Below, piece by piece: positions 53,039 through 61,824 of a DNA stretch of 64,000 nt (the first letter of the stretch is position 1; each line of letters starts with the position of its first letter). Under the pieces are notes generated by a model, which worked only from the letters and a program-made list of their open reading frames with translations, made no database searches and was not told where the DNA came from. Source of the stretch: Bacillota bacterium (GTDB lineage: Bacteria; Bacillota; Clostridia; Lachnospirales; Lachnospiraceae); assembly GCA_023414355.1 (NCBI GenBank), contig JAEZOB010000049.1, forward strand, positions 13,089-77,088, read 5' to 3'. A program made the position numbers and the translations under genes.

Positions 53039-53713
53039 TTATTGTCTTGTTAAAAAGTTTTCCAGTTTGGTGATATTCTCACGCTTACCGATGACTACAA
53101 TATTATCCCCTTTGCTTAATATAAAATCCGGAGAAATCTCGGTTGTTGTCTCACCGCTATGTTCTAGTGCAATAATATTGAGATTATACTTCTGTCGGAA
53201 GTTCGCCTGTTGGACACTTTGATTAGCGAGCTTATCTGTCAGTCTTAATTCGGTTATCGCAATATCTCCTCTGAGTTCAATGGTCTCCATAATACTCGAA
53301 TTGATCAGTTTATTCGCAAGACGGACTGCCATATCATTCTCAGGATAGATTACCTCCGCGCCGATCTTCTCTAAAATTAAGCCCTGCTCATAACTCATCG
53401 CTCTGGCAATGACCCGCGGAATTCCCATACTGATTACATTAAGTGCAGTAAGGATACCTACATCAATACTGTCTCCGATACAGATGATTACTGTTTCACA
53501 ATTCTGGATCCCAGAGTCCTGCAGCGTATCCTTATCGAAGGAGCCTACGATGAAAGCACTTTCCGTGTAACTGCGTACTTGCTTTACGCGGCTCTCTATG
53601 GTATCAATCGCAAGAATTTCCTTCCCAGCAGCTGCAAGGGTCCTTGTCAAAGCATTGCCGAAACGACCAAGACCGATAATACCGAATTCTATAATAGATT
53701 TATGATGTAACAT
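53039..53713 (-). CDS. TrkA/KtrA-type potassium channel regulatory subunit (paralogue 1)
   Basis: 224 residues with the RCK_N motif GIIGLGRFGNALTRTLAAAG and Asp in ILAIDTIE, then an RCK_C domain (about 140-220). It directly follows the TrkH/KtrB gene on the same strand (68 bp), so it is the most likely partner. It is similar along its length to the paralogue at 50770-51444. A terminator follows the gene. Confidence 0.92.
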   Translation of the reverse strand: MLHHKSIIEFGIIGLGRFGNALTRTLAAAGKEILAIDTIESRVKQVRSYTESAFIVGSFDKDTLQDSGIQNCETVIICIGDSIDVGILTALNVISMGIPRVIARAMSYEQGLILEKIGAEVIYPENDMAVRLANKLINSSIMETIELRGDIAITELRLTDKLANQSVQQANFRQKYNLNIIALEHSGETTTEISPDFILSKGDNIVVIGKRENITKLENFLTRQ

Positions 53714-53781
53714 ACCAATCCTCCATGAAAATCAATAAAATGAGATAAGTTATTCCGGAGGCTTCTCCTCCAGGAAATTAT

Positions 53782-55074
53782 TTAACCGATCGTGATAGAT
53801 TCTTCCGAATAGCAAACGCTTGTCTTTGGCTTAAAGGCCCAAAGGGAAGCAACTGTTAGCGGACCGACACGACCTGTAAACATAGTAAGAACAATAATAA
53901 ATTCACTTGCAGGCTTCAAATCAGGTGTAATACCTGTCGTTAAACCTACTGTACCAAATCCGGATACAACTTCAAAAAGTAACTGTTCAAAGGTATATGC
54001 CGGCTCTAGGATACATAACAGCAGTGTGCTGAAGCAAACCAACAGCATTGCCAGAAATGCAAGCATAAAAGCCTTGGTTGTTGTTTCAGAAGGCAGCTTT
54101 CTCTTAAAAGCTGTACAATGCCTGTTGCTTGTAGCAGTAAAAGCACTTCTAAACAGTGTAAAGGCTGTTGTAGTCTTAATACCACCACCGGTAGACCCGG
54201 GGGAAGCACCGATAAACATGAGAATGATCAGTATGAACACGCTTGCACTCCTGAAATCACCCACAGCATAGGTAGCAAATCCTGCTGTTCTTGCTGAAGT
54301 ACTAAAGAAGAATGCACCCAGCCAACTCAGGTTTTCTGTAAACTTAAGTAACAGAGTGCCAACTACGAGAAGTGATACTGTCATTGTAATAACGATTTTA
54401 GAATGAAGGCTGAGCTTCTTAAAGGAGCGTTTATGAATAATCTCCTTAATAACAACAAAACCGAGACCTCCAAAGATAATCAAACCACAGGTTGTCAGAT
54501 TCAATAACACATTCGACCGGTAATCAACCAATCCCTTAAAACCACCTAATACATCAAAACCTGCATTATTAAAGCATGACACTGCATGGAATAAGCTGGT
54601 CCCGATTGCTCTCGGCAGAGAAAAATCCTTTGAAAATACAATAAAGCTCAATAGAAAACCAAAACTCTCAAAGCACAACGTCATCAAGAGAATGGATTTA
54701 ATCAGTTTTACTACACCACGCATTGATTCCAGATTAAGTGCTTCCTTTACAATAATTCGATCCTTAAAATCAACCTTTCTCCTGGCTATCAGCATGAAAC
54801 CCACGCCTACCGAGGTTACGCCAAGTCCGCCGATCTGGATTAAAAGTGCGACTACTATTTGTCCGAATACATTATATGTATCATAGGTATCAACGACATT
54901 TAAACCTGTAACACATACCGCACTTGTTGATGTAAATAAGGCATCGATAAATGCAACATCTACTCCTGCCCTGTGAGAAAACGGTAAAGTCAAAATGATT
55001 GCACCAAGTAAAATCACTGTTGCAAATCCCAAAGCAATGTAACGGCCCGGATTCATCTTTTTTATAAAGCTCAT
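53782..55074 (-). CDS. TrkH/KtrB potassium transporter membrane subunit
   Basis: 430 residues from the ATG at 55074 (MSFIKKMNPGRYIALGF), with GAGGATAG upstream; a frame from 55134 lacks a site. Four M-P-M repeats with pore loops: TSAVCVTGLN, SCFNNAGFD, ASPGSTGGGIKT, and GFGTVGLTTGI. The single Gly at each filter fits KtrB/TrkH. It imports potassium, driven by sodium or membrane potential and gated by the RCK proteins encoded downstream. No c-di-AMP riboswitch was found upstream by eye. Confidence 0.93.
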   Translation of the reverse strand: MSFIKKMNPGRYIALGFATVILLGAIILTLPFSHRAGVDVAFIDALFTSTSAVCVTGLNVVDTYDTYNVFGQIVVALLIQIGGLGVTSVGVGFMLIARRKVDFKDRIIVKEALNLESMRGVVKLIKSILLMTLCFESFGFLLSFIVFSKDFSLPRAIGTSLFHAVSCFNNAGFDVLGGFKGLVDYRSNVLLNLTTCGLIIFGGLGFVVIKEIIHKRSFKKLSLHSKIVITMTVSLLVVGTLLLKFTENLSWLGAFFFSTSARTAGFATYAVGDFRSASVFILIILMFIGASPGSTGGGIKTTTAFTLFRSAFTATSNRHCTAFKRKLPSETTTKAFMLAFLAMLLVCFSTLLLCILEPAYTFEQLLFEVVSGFGTVGLTTGITPDLKPASEFIIVLTMFTGRVGPLTVASLWAFKPKTSVCYSEESITIG

Positions 55075-55360
55075 GGCTATCCTCAATTCTTTGTCTATAA
55101 ATATACCATTCCGATTCTGTAGATTCGGTAACATTATTATTCTATCACTGTTATCATAAAAATGGTATAAAGAAAATGTCCCACCGTGTTAATATTGTGT
55201 TAATATTTTTGTATTTGAATTAAATATTCATACTTACAATCTACAAATATAGTATAATGCTGTATTTTATCAGATAATTCTTCCCTGACCTCCTTAGCAT
55301 TATATCCAATTTTGATATTTTCATTAATCCGATGAGTCAGAATCCGCCGGTGTTAAGCAC
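55075..55360. other. Intergenic region between trkH and the tRNA operon
   Basis: 286 bp, AT-rich. No gene or recognised regulatory motif; it presumably holds the trkH promoter. Confidence 0.4.
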
Positions 55361-55399
55361 AAAAAAAACAATAGCCTTCCGTAAGAAAGCTATTGTTTT
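55361..55399 (-). terminator. Terminator of the tRNA operon
   Basis: Minus-strand stem AACAATAGC/GCTATTGTT (arms 55389-55397 and 55367-55375) followed by eight T residues. Confidence 0.9.
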
Positions 55400-55403
55400 A
55401 AGC

Positions 55404-55484
55404 TGCGGATGACAGGAATTGAACCTGCACCCTCTCGGACTAGATCCTAAGTCTAGCGCGTCTGCCAGTTCCGCCACATCCGCA
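55404..55484 (-). tRNA. tRNA-Leu (TAG)
   Basis: Acceptor arms TGCGGAT/ATCCGCA pair perfectly, T-loop GGTTCAATTCC, anticodon loop CTTAGGA in stem CTAGA/TCTAG. Anticodon UAG, leucine. The variable arm is short for a class II tRNA. Last in the seven-tRNA operon. Confidence 0.93.
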
Positions 55485-55495
55485 TGATACTTCAT

Positions 55496-55627
55496 TCGCT
55501 CATTCGCGAATTAAACTCAAAAGTCTTCAACTTTTGAGCTCGCGTTGCGCTTATCCATGTTAAACAATCATCTACTCGAGCAAGCTCGGTAGCTGCTTGT
55601 TTTTAATGGAGTAATTCGCTCATTCGC
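55496..55627. repeat. Direct repeat pair in the Leu-Lys tRNA spacer
   Basis: ATTCGCTCATTCGCGAA occurs near 55496 and again near 55614, about 118 bp apart, flanking hairpins CTCAAAAG/CTTTTGAG and a GAGCAAGCTC palindrome. It looks like a small repeat element inserted between two tRNA genes. Confidence 0.55.
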
Positions 55628-55632
55628 GAAAA

Positions 55633-55706
55633 TGAGACATCCGGGATTCGAACCCGGGACACCATGATTAAAAGTCATGTGCTCTACCGACTGAGCTAAT
55701 ATCCCA
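55633..55706 (-). tRNA. tRNA-Lys (TTT)
   Basis: Anticodon loop CTTTTAA in stem CATGA/TCATG, anticodon UUU. T-arm CCGGGTTCGAATCCCGG is perfect. The acceptor stem has two G-U pairs. Confidence 0.93.
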
Positions 55707-55893
55707 TATACCGACATATCGTCCGGCAAGCTCAGTTACCACGATATGCATTCTGTAAGATTACTTACGATAAGCTGGGCAAACCCAGTTGATGAATATA
55801 ATTCATCTAAACCGGACAGCTCTGCCCATCCCTCTGGGCAAGCCCAGTTATCGGGATATATCTATTATCACACCAAAGTCCTCGTGCGATAAC

Positions 55894-55965
55894 TGGGCTA
55901 GGTGGATTTGAACCACCGTAATGCAGGAGTCAAAGTCCTGTGCCTTACCGCTTGGCGATAGCCCA
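55894..55965 (-). tRNA. tRNA-Gln (TTG)
   Basis: Acceptor TGGGCTA/TAGCCCA, anticodon loop CTTTGAC in stem CAGGA/TCCTG, anticodon UUG. T-loop GGTTCAAATCC. The 187-bp gap before tRNA-Lys contains repeated pieces of its acceptor sequence (GGGC...GCCCAGTTATCG), perhaps remnants of recombination. Confidence 0.93.
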
Positions 55966-56026
55966 ATAAAAAACCTTGTACTAAAAACAAAAAGTCTTTG
56001 CAGACTTTTCCATTAATACAATATAG

Positions 56027-56101
56027 GGTGGGTAAAGGGATTCGAACCCTTGGCCTCCAGAGCCACAATCTGGCGCGCTAACCAACTGCGCTATACCCAC
56101 C
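56027..56101 (-). tRNA. tRNA-His (GTG)
   Basis: Acceptor GGTGGGT/ACCCACC, anticodon loop TTGTGGC in stem CCAGA/TCTGG, anticodon GUG. T-arm AAGGGTTCGAATCCCTT. Confidence 0.93.
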
Positions 56102-56137
56102 ATAATTCACCTTCCAACTATATTCATAGATGAAAAA

Positions 56138-56211
56138 TGTGCCAGAAGGGATTCGAACCCCCGACACATGGCTTAGAAGGCCATTGCTCTATCCAACTGA
56201 GCTACTAGCAC
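56138..56211 (-). tRNA. tRNA-Arg (TCT)
   Basis: Anticodon loop CTTCTAA in stem ATGGC/GCCAT, anticodon UCU. Acceptor GTGCTAG pairs with CTGGCAC apart from a G-U pair. Confidence 0.93.
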
Positions 56212-56270
56212 ATTATGGTGAGATATTTCCTTACATCGGAATAAATATTCCTCATATAAGTCAAATATCA

Positions 56271-56341
56271 AGCGGGTGATGGGAATCGAACCCACGTATC
56301 TAGCTTGGAAGGCTAGTGTTCTACCATTGAACTACACCCGC
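56271..56341 (-). tRNA. tRNA-Gly (TCC)
   Basis: Acceptor GCGGGTG/CACCCGC, anticodon loop CTTCCAA in stem CTAGC/GCTAG, anticodon UCC. T-arm GTGGGTTCGATTCCCAT. Confidence 0.93.
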
Positions 56342-56436
56342 ATAGGATTAATTATTTTGTTATTTTGTGTATCTGTTGTACGAATTATGCAACCCGGTTG
56401 ACCGATCGTACTTGTTAACGTTAACAGGTTGCTCAG

Positions 56437-56511
56437 TCGGGGTAACAGGATTCGAACCTGCGACCTCTTGATCCCAAATCAAGCGCGCTAGCCAAGCTGC
56501 GCTATACCCCG
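56437..56511 (-). tRNA. tRNA-Pro (TGG)
   Basis: Acceptor CGGGGTA/TACCCCG, anticodon loop TTTGGGA in stem CTTGA/TCAAG, anticodon UGG. First tRNA after the operon promoter. Confidence 0.93.
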
Positions 56512-56615
56512 AAAATTCATTTCTATTCACATACGTGGCTGACAATGCTCTCTCTTGAGCGGCATTATGTGAATTTTCAAGGTTTTCCACTCGTTCCAGC
56601 CGTGACGCAAGATTT

Positions 56616-56644
56616 ATTATATAATAGGCATTCCTTATTGTCAA
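56616..56644 (-). promoter_or_regulatory. Promoter of the tRNA operon Pro-Gly-Arg-His-Gln-Lys-Leu
   Basis: Minus-strand TTGACA (56639-56644) and TATAAT (56616-56621), both exact consensus, with a 17-bp spacer, about 105 bp before tRNA-Pro. Confidence 0.88.
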
Positions 56645-56697
56645 CACATTTTTATATCTTTTTTTCTTTTTCAAAACAGCTGATAAATACTGTAAAA

Positions 56698-57189
56698 TCA
56701 AGTGCTACCGTTATAATAATTCAAAGTAAAGTGTGCTTCCCCGGCAGAGTCGAGATCCATAATGATGTAAGTCGGGATATGACCATATTGTCTGGGCAAA
56801 GCAAGGCTACCCGGATTAATTGCCCAGACACTTCCGGTAAGATCTATGAGCGGTACATGCGTATGTCCAAACATGACAATATCTGCCTGATGTCTTTTGG
56901 CTGTTTCCTGTATTCCGCTGGTACTGAAATTGACCCCGTATCGGTGTCCATGGGTCAACAGCACTTTATATTTCCCGATTTGAATTATCTTATCCTTCGG
57001 TAGGCCGGTAAAGAAGTCATTATTACCCGAAACAAATTCCGTGGGGCAATTCAACATAGATTTGATATATTCTTCGCCACTTTCAAAATCTCCAAGATGA
57101 ATCAGCAGATCAATCGGAGCAACCCGATTTATGGTATCGATCAGGTAGTGGTTTCTTCCGTGGGTGTCACTAACTATCAGAACCTTCAT
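56698..57189 (-). CDS. YfcE/MJ0936-type metallophosphoesterase
   Basis: 163 residues. Calcineurin-like metal motifs are complete: VSDTHGR, LGDFESGE, SGNNDF, THGHRYG and GHTHVP. YfcE-type enzymes hydrolyse phosphodiesters with Mn; the natural substrate is not established. It follows rdgB on the same strand after 20 bp, so both are probably in one operon, as in many Firmicutes where the two genes are neighbours. Confidence 0.92.
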   Translation of the reverse strand: MKVLIVSDTHGRNHYLIDTINRVAPIDLLIHLGDFESGEEYIKSMLNCPTEFVSGNNDFFTGLPKDKIIQIGKYKVLLTHGHRYGVNFSTSGIQETAKRHQADIVMFGHTHVPLIDLTGSVWAINPGSLALPRQYGHIPTYIIMDLDSAGEAHFTLNYYNGST

Positions 57190-57209
57190 CTTACCTCTCC
57201 AATCCCAAT

Positions 57210-57806
57210 TTACAGATGCTCTTTTATTACCTCTTTTATTGCCCGCAAAGCCTTTCCTCTGTGGCTGATGGCATTTTTCTGCTCTGCTGTCATGTCTGAC
57301 ATGGTACAGCCATATTCAGGAACGTAAAATATAGGGTCATACCCAAAACCGGTGGATCCACTGCTGATCTGCTTAGCAATCATTCCTTCCACAGTTTCTC
57401 TGCGTGTAATAACCGTACCGTCAGGAAAGGCACATGCGATGACACATACAAATCTTGCACTGCGCTCCTCTTCCCTGGCGGCTGCCAGCTGATCGATGAT
57501 ATATTGATTCTTTATCTGATAAGAAGTTTCCTCACCCATAAATCTGGCTGAGTAAACACCGGGAGCTTTATCCATGTAATCTACCTCTAGTCCCGAATCA
57601 TCCGCCAGTACAATCTCTCCGGTCAGCATCATGACTTCTTTCGCCTTAATAATTGCATTATCCTCAAAAGTCAATCCATTCTCTTCTATGTCAGGATTCA
57701 AACCTGTCTCCTTTAAGGATAACAGTTCGATGTCCATATCACTCAGAATTTCCCGGATTTCCTTCATTTTACCGTCATTTGATGTTGCAAATATTACTTT
57801 CTTCAT
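57210..57806 (-). CDS. rdgB: XTP/dITP diphosphatase (RdgB/HAM1)
   Basis: 198 residues. It hydrolyses non-canonical purine nucleotides (dITP, XTP) to monophosphates, keeping them out of DNA and RNA. Motifs: VIFATSNDGKMKEIREIL, ADDSGLEVDYMDKAPGVYSARF (in part), GSTGFGYDPIFYVPEYG and SHRGKALRAI. The ATG is preceded by GGAGGAAT. Genes on either side, the amidase upstream and the phosphodiesterase downstream, share the strand. Confidence 0.95.
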   Translation of the reverse strand: MKKVIFATSNDGKMKEIREILSDMDIELLSLKETGLNPDIEENGLTFEDNAIIKAKEVMMLTGEIVLADDSGLEVDYMDKAPGVYSARFMGEETSYQIKNQYIIDQLAAAREEERSARFVCVIACAFPDGTVITRRETVEGMIAKQISSGSTGFGYDPIFYVPEYGCTMSDMTAEQKNAISHRGKALRAIKEVIKEHL

Positions 57807-57866
57807 TTATTCCTCCAGATATTCCTATATCATATTCCGAACTTCTCATGTTTAGTCATTGGATGC

Positions 57867-59141
57867 TTAGTTCTTCACAGGAAGCTCGTTGTATGCCCTC
57901 ATTATACCATGATAGATTCCCTTTGCGATCTCTTTCTGTCTATCCGGGTTAATTAAATAGCTCAAATCATCGGAATTAGACAGATATCCCGTCTCTATCA
58001 AAATGGTTGGTACCTCTGCTTTATCCATAATGAAAATATCCCCCATCTGTTTTAACAAAATACCACGTGGCTTCAATTCAGTGCTTTTGTCAATTTCCTC
58101 AGAGAAAAGCTTCGCAAGACTTTCTGCCGGAACACCTTTATAAATATTATCATAATACAGAACTTCTGTACCGTTCGGATAAGTAACATCACTTGTATTA
58201 CAATGAATACTGATAAAGTAATCACCATCAACGGAATTGGCTAAGGTTGCTCTGGGTCTTAAGAAGACCGTATTATCCTCGGTTCTGGTATAATATACCT
58301 TGATATTCTCCTTATCCAGTAGTTCCTTCAGCTGCATTGCGATACCAAGATTAATATTTTTCTCATATATTTGTTGATCCCGGGAAAGTGCACCTGCATC
58401 TTTACCGCCATGCCCCGCATCTATGACCACTATTCTATCATATACCTCGGAGGGCTTTTTTAAATCAATATAATAATAATTTGTATCCTCATAAACAGAA
58501 TATGCATATACCGAATCAAGCTCTAAAAGAAGCTTAACATGATATAAACCGGTATCAGCATCTTGTTCAGCATTCATCTCAATATTATGACAGAGGTCTT
58601 TACCATAGTCCTTCGTGATGATTTCCTTCACTGCACCGTCTTCTTCCGTCTCTTCGCTTATCATTTCCGTATATTGAGGATCCCCGGCATAGAAGTCTGT
58701 TCCCCGGACTCTGAGTATCATGTTACTGGTTATATCATTTTTCCGCAGTCCTGTCAGATCAAGCTGTAAACTGTGATTAACATAATAGTCTTCCAGAGTC
58801 ATAGAGGATCCTTCCACTTCGGGCTTTTTGACGGCCAGAAAATTCTCACTTAATAAACCCTTGATACCTTCATCTACCTGGAATTTCAGCTCTGTTAAGT
58901 TTGTCGCCAGGGGAAATATTTTAGACGCTGCCTGCTCCTGATCCGGAAGTACCGGAAGGTTGATCTCCTGTAGTGGATCTAATCCTGCCAGTTCATACGA
59001 AACGATCTTGCTTTCTTGTATTTCATCATTCGCTGAAATAGAAACGGCCTGATATTGCTGCATAGCAAAAGAAGAGGTAACCACGGCTACCATAAGAGCA
59101 AGGCTTTGAACTGCGGCTTTCTTTAGCAACAACTTATCCAT
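57867..59141 (-). CDS. N-acetylmuramoyl-L-alanine amidase (Amidase_3)
   Basis: 424 residues. A hydrophobic N-terminal segment (about 8-26) acts as signal or anchor. Residues about 90-220 are a beta-rich AMIN-like domain. The C-terminal domain (about 235-420) is a zinc amidase: VIDAGHGGKDAGA (zinc His), IYEKNINL (Glu), FISIHCNTSD (His) and ILIETGYLSN (catalytic Glu). It cleaves the amide between MurNAc and the peptide stem in the cell wall. No spore-specific sequence feature distinguishes it as CwlD or CwlC. GGGGG precedes the ATG. Confidence 0.93.
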   Translation of the reverse strand: MDKLLLKKAAVQSLALMVAVVTSSFAMQQYQAVSISANDEIQESKIVSYELAGLDPLQEINLPVLPDQEQAASKIFPLATNLTELKFQVDEGIKGLLSENFLAVKKPEVEGSSMTLEDYYVNHSLQLDLTGLRKNDITSNMILRVRGTDFYAGDPQYTEMISEETEEDGAVKEIITKDYGKDLCHNIEMNAEQDADTGLYHVKLLLELDSVYAYSVYEDTNYYYIDLKKPSEVYDRIVVIDAGHGGKDAGALSRDQQIYEKNINLGIAMQLKELLDKENIKVYYTRTEDNTVFLRPRATLANSVDGDYFISIHCNTSDVTYPNGTEVLYYDNIYKGVPAESLAKLFSEEIDKSTELKPRGILLKQMGDIFIMDKAEVPTILIETGYLSNSDDLSYLINPDRQKEIAKGIYHGIMRAYNELPVKN

Positions 59142-59376
59142 CGTAAACCCCCTTGGGTTTTATTTACATAATTCGCTATTATACATGCTATAATACATAA
59201 ATTATATAATAATATTCCTATATTCACAACTTATTTTTAGATCTGTTATCTAATTATGTAGATTTATGGGGTGATTTGCCTCTCTTCCTTGTTGCATTTT
59301 ACCAATATTACAGATATAATGAAAAAAGAATGAACCACTGCTTTTTCTTACCTCTAATGAAGGAGATTATGGGAAA

Positions 59377-60297
59377 ATGAGCGACATCAATTACATCTCA
59401 ATCAAGCAAAAGGATGGACACGTAATAAAACTCACCAACTACGTTTGCCCAAAACGGCCAAAAGCCAGCATTCTAGTTCTGCATGGTATGGCAGAGCATC
59501 AGAAGCGTTATCAGGCATTTGCAGAATACCTGGTTAAGAATGGCTTTGATGTATTCCTATACGATCATCGTGGTCATGGCACAGACAAAAAGCTCAGTGA
59601 ATTAGGTTTTTTCAGCAATGACAATGGTTATCAGCTGGTTGTAGATGATGTAATCTCCGTAAGTGAATATATCGAGGCCAATAACAGGGCTTCCAAGTTC
59701 TTTCTGTTTGGACACAGTATGGGTTCCATCATTGCCAGAAATGTAATTCAATCCTATGAGAAATACAATGGGGTCGTCATCTGCGGCACACCCTTTCCTT
59801 CTATGCTTATGACCAAATCCGGTTTATTCCTTGCCTCTTTGATTAAGCACTTCAAAGGGCCGAAGCATATCTCTCCATTTTTAAGCAATCTCATGTTCGG
59901 CGGCAAGAAATACACCTCACTATCGACCCGGACAGCTTTTGACTGGCTCTCAAGAAGTAATCCGATTGTCGGGGCTTATATGCATGATCCATATTGCGGT
60001 TTTACCTGCACCGTATCATTTTATCATGATTTATTAAAGCTGACGCAGCATTCCATTAAAAGGAGTATGATTAAACTTACCAAGACAGAAATGCCACTGT
60101 TTGTCATCAGCGGTGAGAAAGATCCCGTGGGCGGGTACAGCAAGGACGTTCTGAAATACCTGTCATTGCTTAAAAAACTTGGTTTCTCAAATGTCACTTC
60201 AAAGTTCTACCCGGAATGCCGCCACGAGCTTCTAAATGAATTAAATAACGAAGAAGTATTCTCCGATATTCAACAGTGGATTTCTAAACGCATATAA
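59377..60297 (+). CDS. Alpha/beta hydrolase, monoacylglycerol-lipase-like
   Basis: 306 residues, no signal peptide. Triad: Ser in FLFGHSMGSIIAR (GHSMG), Asp in VISGEKDPVGG and His in PECRHELLNE. The oxyanion segment LVLHGMAEHQKRYQ and YDHRGHGTDK are typical of lysophospholipase/monoacylglycerol lipases (Hydrolase_4). Substrate unknown. AAGGAGATT precedes the ATG. The gene is transcribed divergently from the amidase gene. Confidence 0.92.
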   Translation: MSDINYISIKQKDGHVIKLTNYVCPKRPKASILVLHGMAEHQKRYQAFAEYLVKNGFDVFLYDHRGHGTDKKLSELGFFSNDNGYQLVVDDVISVSEYIEANNRASKFFLFGHSMGSIIARNVIQSYEKYNGVVICGTPFPSMLMTKSGLFLASLIKHFKGPKHISPFLSNLMFGGKKYTSLSTRTAFDWLSRSNPIVGAYMHDPYCGFTCTVSFYHDLLKLTQHSIKRSMIKLTKTEMPLFVISGEKDPVGGYSKDVLKYLSLLKKLGFSNVTSKFYPECRHELLNELNNEEVFSDIQQWISKRI

Positions 60298-60324
60298 AAT
60301 GATGATACATAGCATTCACATAAT

Positions 60325-60431
60325 AAAAGATGTTGTAAAGCAACCGAGTATTGAGTTGATCTCCTTAAAATTAGATATATCGTTCTAACTTTTTGAGTCA
60401 CATCAAACTTATCTGCTTCACAACATCTTTT
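60325..60431. terminator. Inverted repeat between convergent genes
   Basis: Arms AAAAGATGTTGTaaAGCA (60325-60342) and TGCTtcACAACATCTTTT (60414-60431), loop about 71 nt, followed by TTTT on the plus side and TTTT on the minus side. Possibly a bidirectional terminator. A 12-bp AT-rich unit (TTTATAATTTAC) is repeated about four times at 60440-60495 beyond it. Confidence 0.5.
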
Positions 60432-60555
60432 AATTGGCTCTTTATAATTTACTTTATAATTTACTTTATAATTTACTTTTTAATTTACTCTTTACTTATA
60501 ATCTTCTAATTAACTCTTTATTTAGAAACCAACTCTATATTTTTATATATTAACT

Positions 60556-61716
60556 TTATTCTTTTACTTCCATTTTCGGCTTTGGAGGCTTCGGTCCCAT
60601 ATACTGATAGAAATAGGTCTTCATCATACCATTGTATATCTTTCTGTTTTTATCTGCCTGTCTGCCAATGTATTTTTGAGCATCCTCATAACCTGTGATA
60701 ATATAATAGGACCAGGCGTCAAGTGAGCCGAACACTTTGCCCATTTCCTTATAAAGCTCCGGAAGTTCCTTCTTTTCCTCCAAACGTTCACCGTAAGGCG
60801 GATTTGTTATAATAAAACCATATTTCTTACTGCTACTCAATTCACGCATTGGCTTCTGCTGAAAATGGATAAACTGATCCACCTCTGCCCATCTTGCATT
60901 CTGTCTGGCTGCTTTCACGATCTCACCATCCAGATCATATCCCTGAATGGTCATCTCTATATCTTTACGAACCAGATCATCGGCTTCCTGCTTTGCCTGT
61001 TCCCATGCCTTACCCGGAAATAATGCGGTCCAGCTTTCAGCCAGGAAGCTTCGATTCCTTCCCGGGGCCATATTCGCACCGATCATTGCTGCTTCTATAG
61101 GGATTGTTCCACTGCCGCAAAAAGGATCCACCAGGATACGGTCCTTATTCCAGGGGGTAAGCATAATCAAAGCCGCAGCAAGTGTCTCTGTGATTGGAGC
61201 TTTACTGGTCAGCTTCCGGTATCCTCTTTTGTGCAGGGACTCACCTGAGGTATCGATGCAAACTGTAACCTCATCCTTAAGGATCGTCACTCTAATCGGA
61301 TAAGAGGCCCCATTTTCTTCGAACCATTCAATCTTATGCTTCGGCTTCATTCTTTCGACGATAGCCTTCTTCATGATCGATTGAATATCAGAAGGACTGA
61401 ACAATTTACTGTTTACCGAATTTGCTTTAGCAACCCAGAATTTCGCATCCTTCGGAAGATACTCCTCCCAGGGAATTTGCTTCGTCTTTTCGAATAATTC
61501 ATCAAAAGTTTCTGCTCGGAAGGCTCCAACCTTCAATAATACACGTTCCGTCGTCCGAAGAAACACATTTGCCCTGGCACAGGTATTTTCATCTCCTGTA
61601 TAGGAGACTTTACCATCCTCTACCTTGGTAATTTCGAAACCCAGATCAGTCAGTTCACGTTTCAGCACAGCCTCAAGACCGAAATGACAGGGTGAAACAT
61701 ATTCATAATTTCTCAT
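60556..61716 (-). CDS. THUMP-domain class I rRNA methyltransferase (RlmL N-terminal type)
   Basis: 386 residues. The N-terminal ferredoxin-like/THUMP region (about 1-160, YEYVSPCHFGLEAVLKREL) binds RNA; the C-terminal domain is an AdoMet-dependent methyltransferase with DPFCGSGTIPIEAAMIG and the N2-guanine motif IITNPPYGERL. It corresponds to the guanine-2445-methylating half of RlmL, called YpsC in Bacillus. GGAGG precedes the ATG. The C-terminus is Lys/Pro-rich. No operon partner is evident. Confidence 0.92.
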   Translation of the reverse strand: MRNYEYVSPCHFGLEAVLKRELTDLGFEITKVEDGKVSYTGDENTCARANVFLRTTERVLLKVGAFRAETFDELFEKTKQIPWEEYLPKDAKFWVAKANSVNSKLFSPSDIQSIMKKAIVERMKPKHKIEWFEENGASYPIRVTILKDEVTVCIDTSGESLHKRGYRKLTSKAPITETLAAALIMLTPWNKDRILVDPFCGSGTIPIEAAMIGANMAPGRNRSFLAESWTALFPGKAWEQAKQEADDLVRKDIEMTIQGYDLDGEIVKAARQNARWAEVDQFIHFQQKPMRELSSSKKYGFIITNPPYGERLEEKKELPELYKEMGKVFGSLDAWSYYIITGYEDAQKYIGRQADKNRKIYNGMMKTYFYQYMGPKPPKPKMEVKE

Positions 61717-61824
61717 TCATACCTCCGAGCGTTTATCGCTATATTTTCCTACGTATTCTATAGACAACCTAATAACCATTGCATAAGATATTGTAAAGCT
61801 GTTTTTCGCAAGAGTCAATGAAAT

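Noticed and set aside
56360..56701. 113-codon minus-strand frame across the tRNA-Pro gene
   Set aside because: It reads through a tRNA gene and the tRNA operon promoter; an artefact of open sequence.
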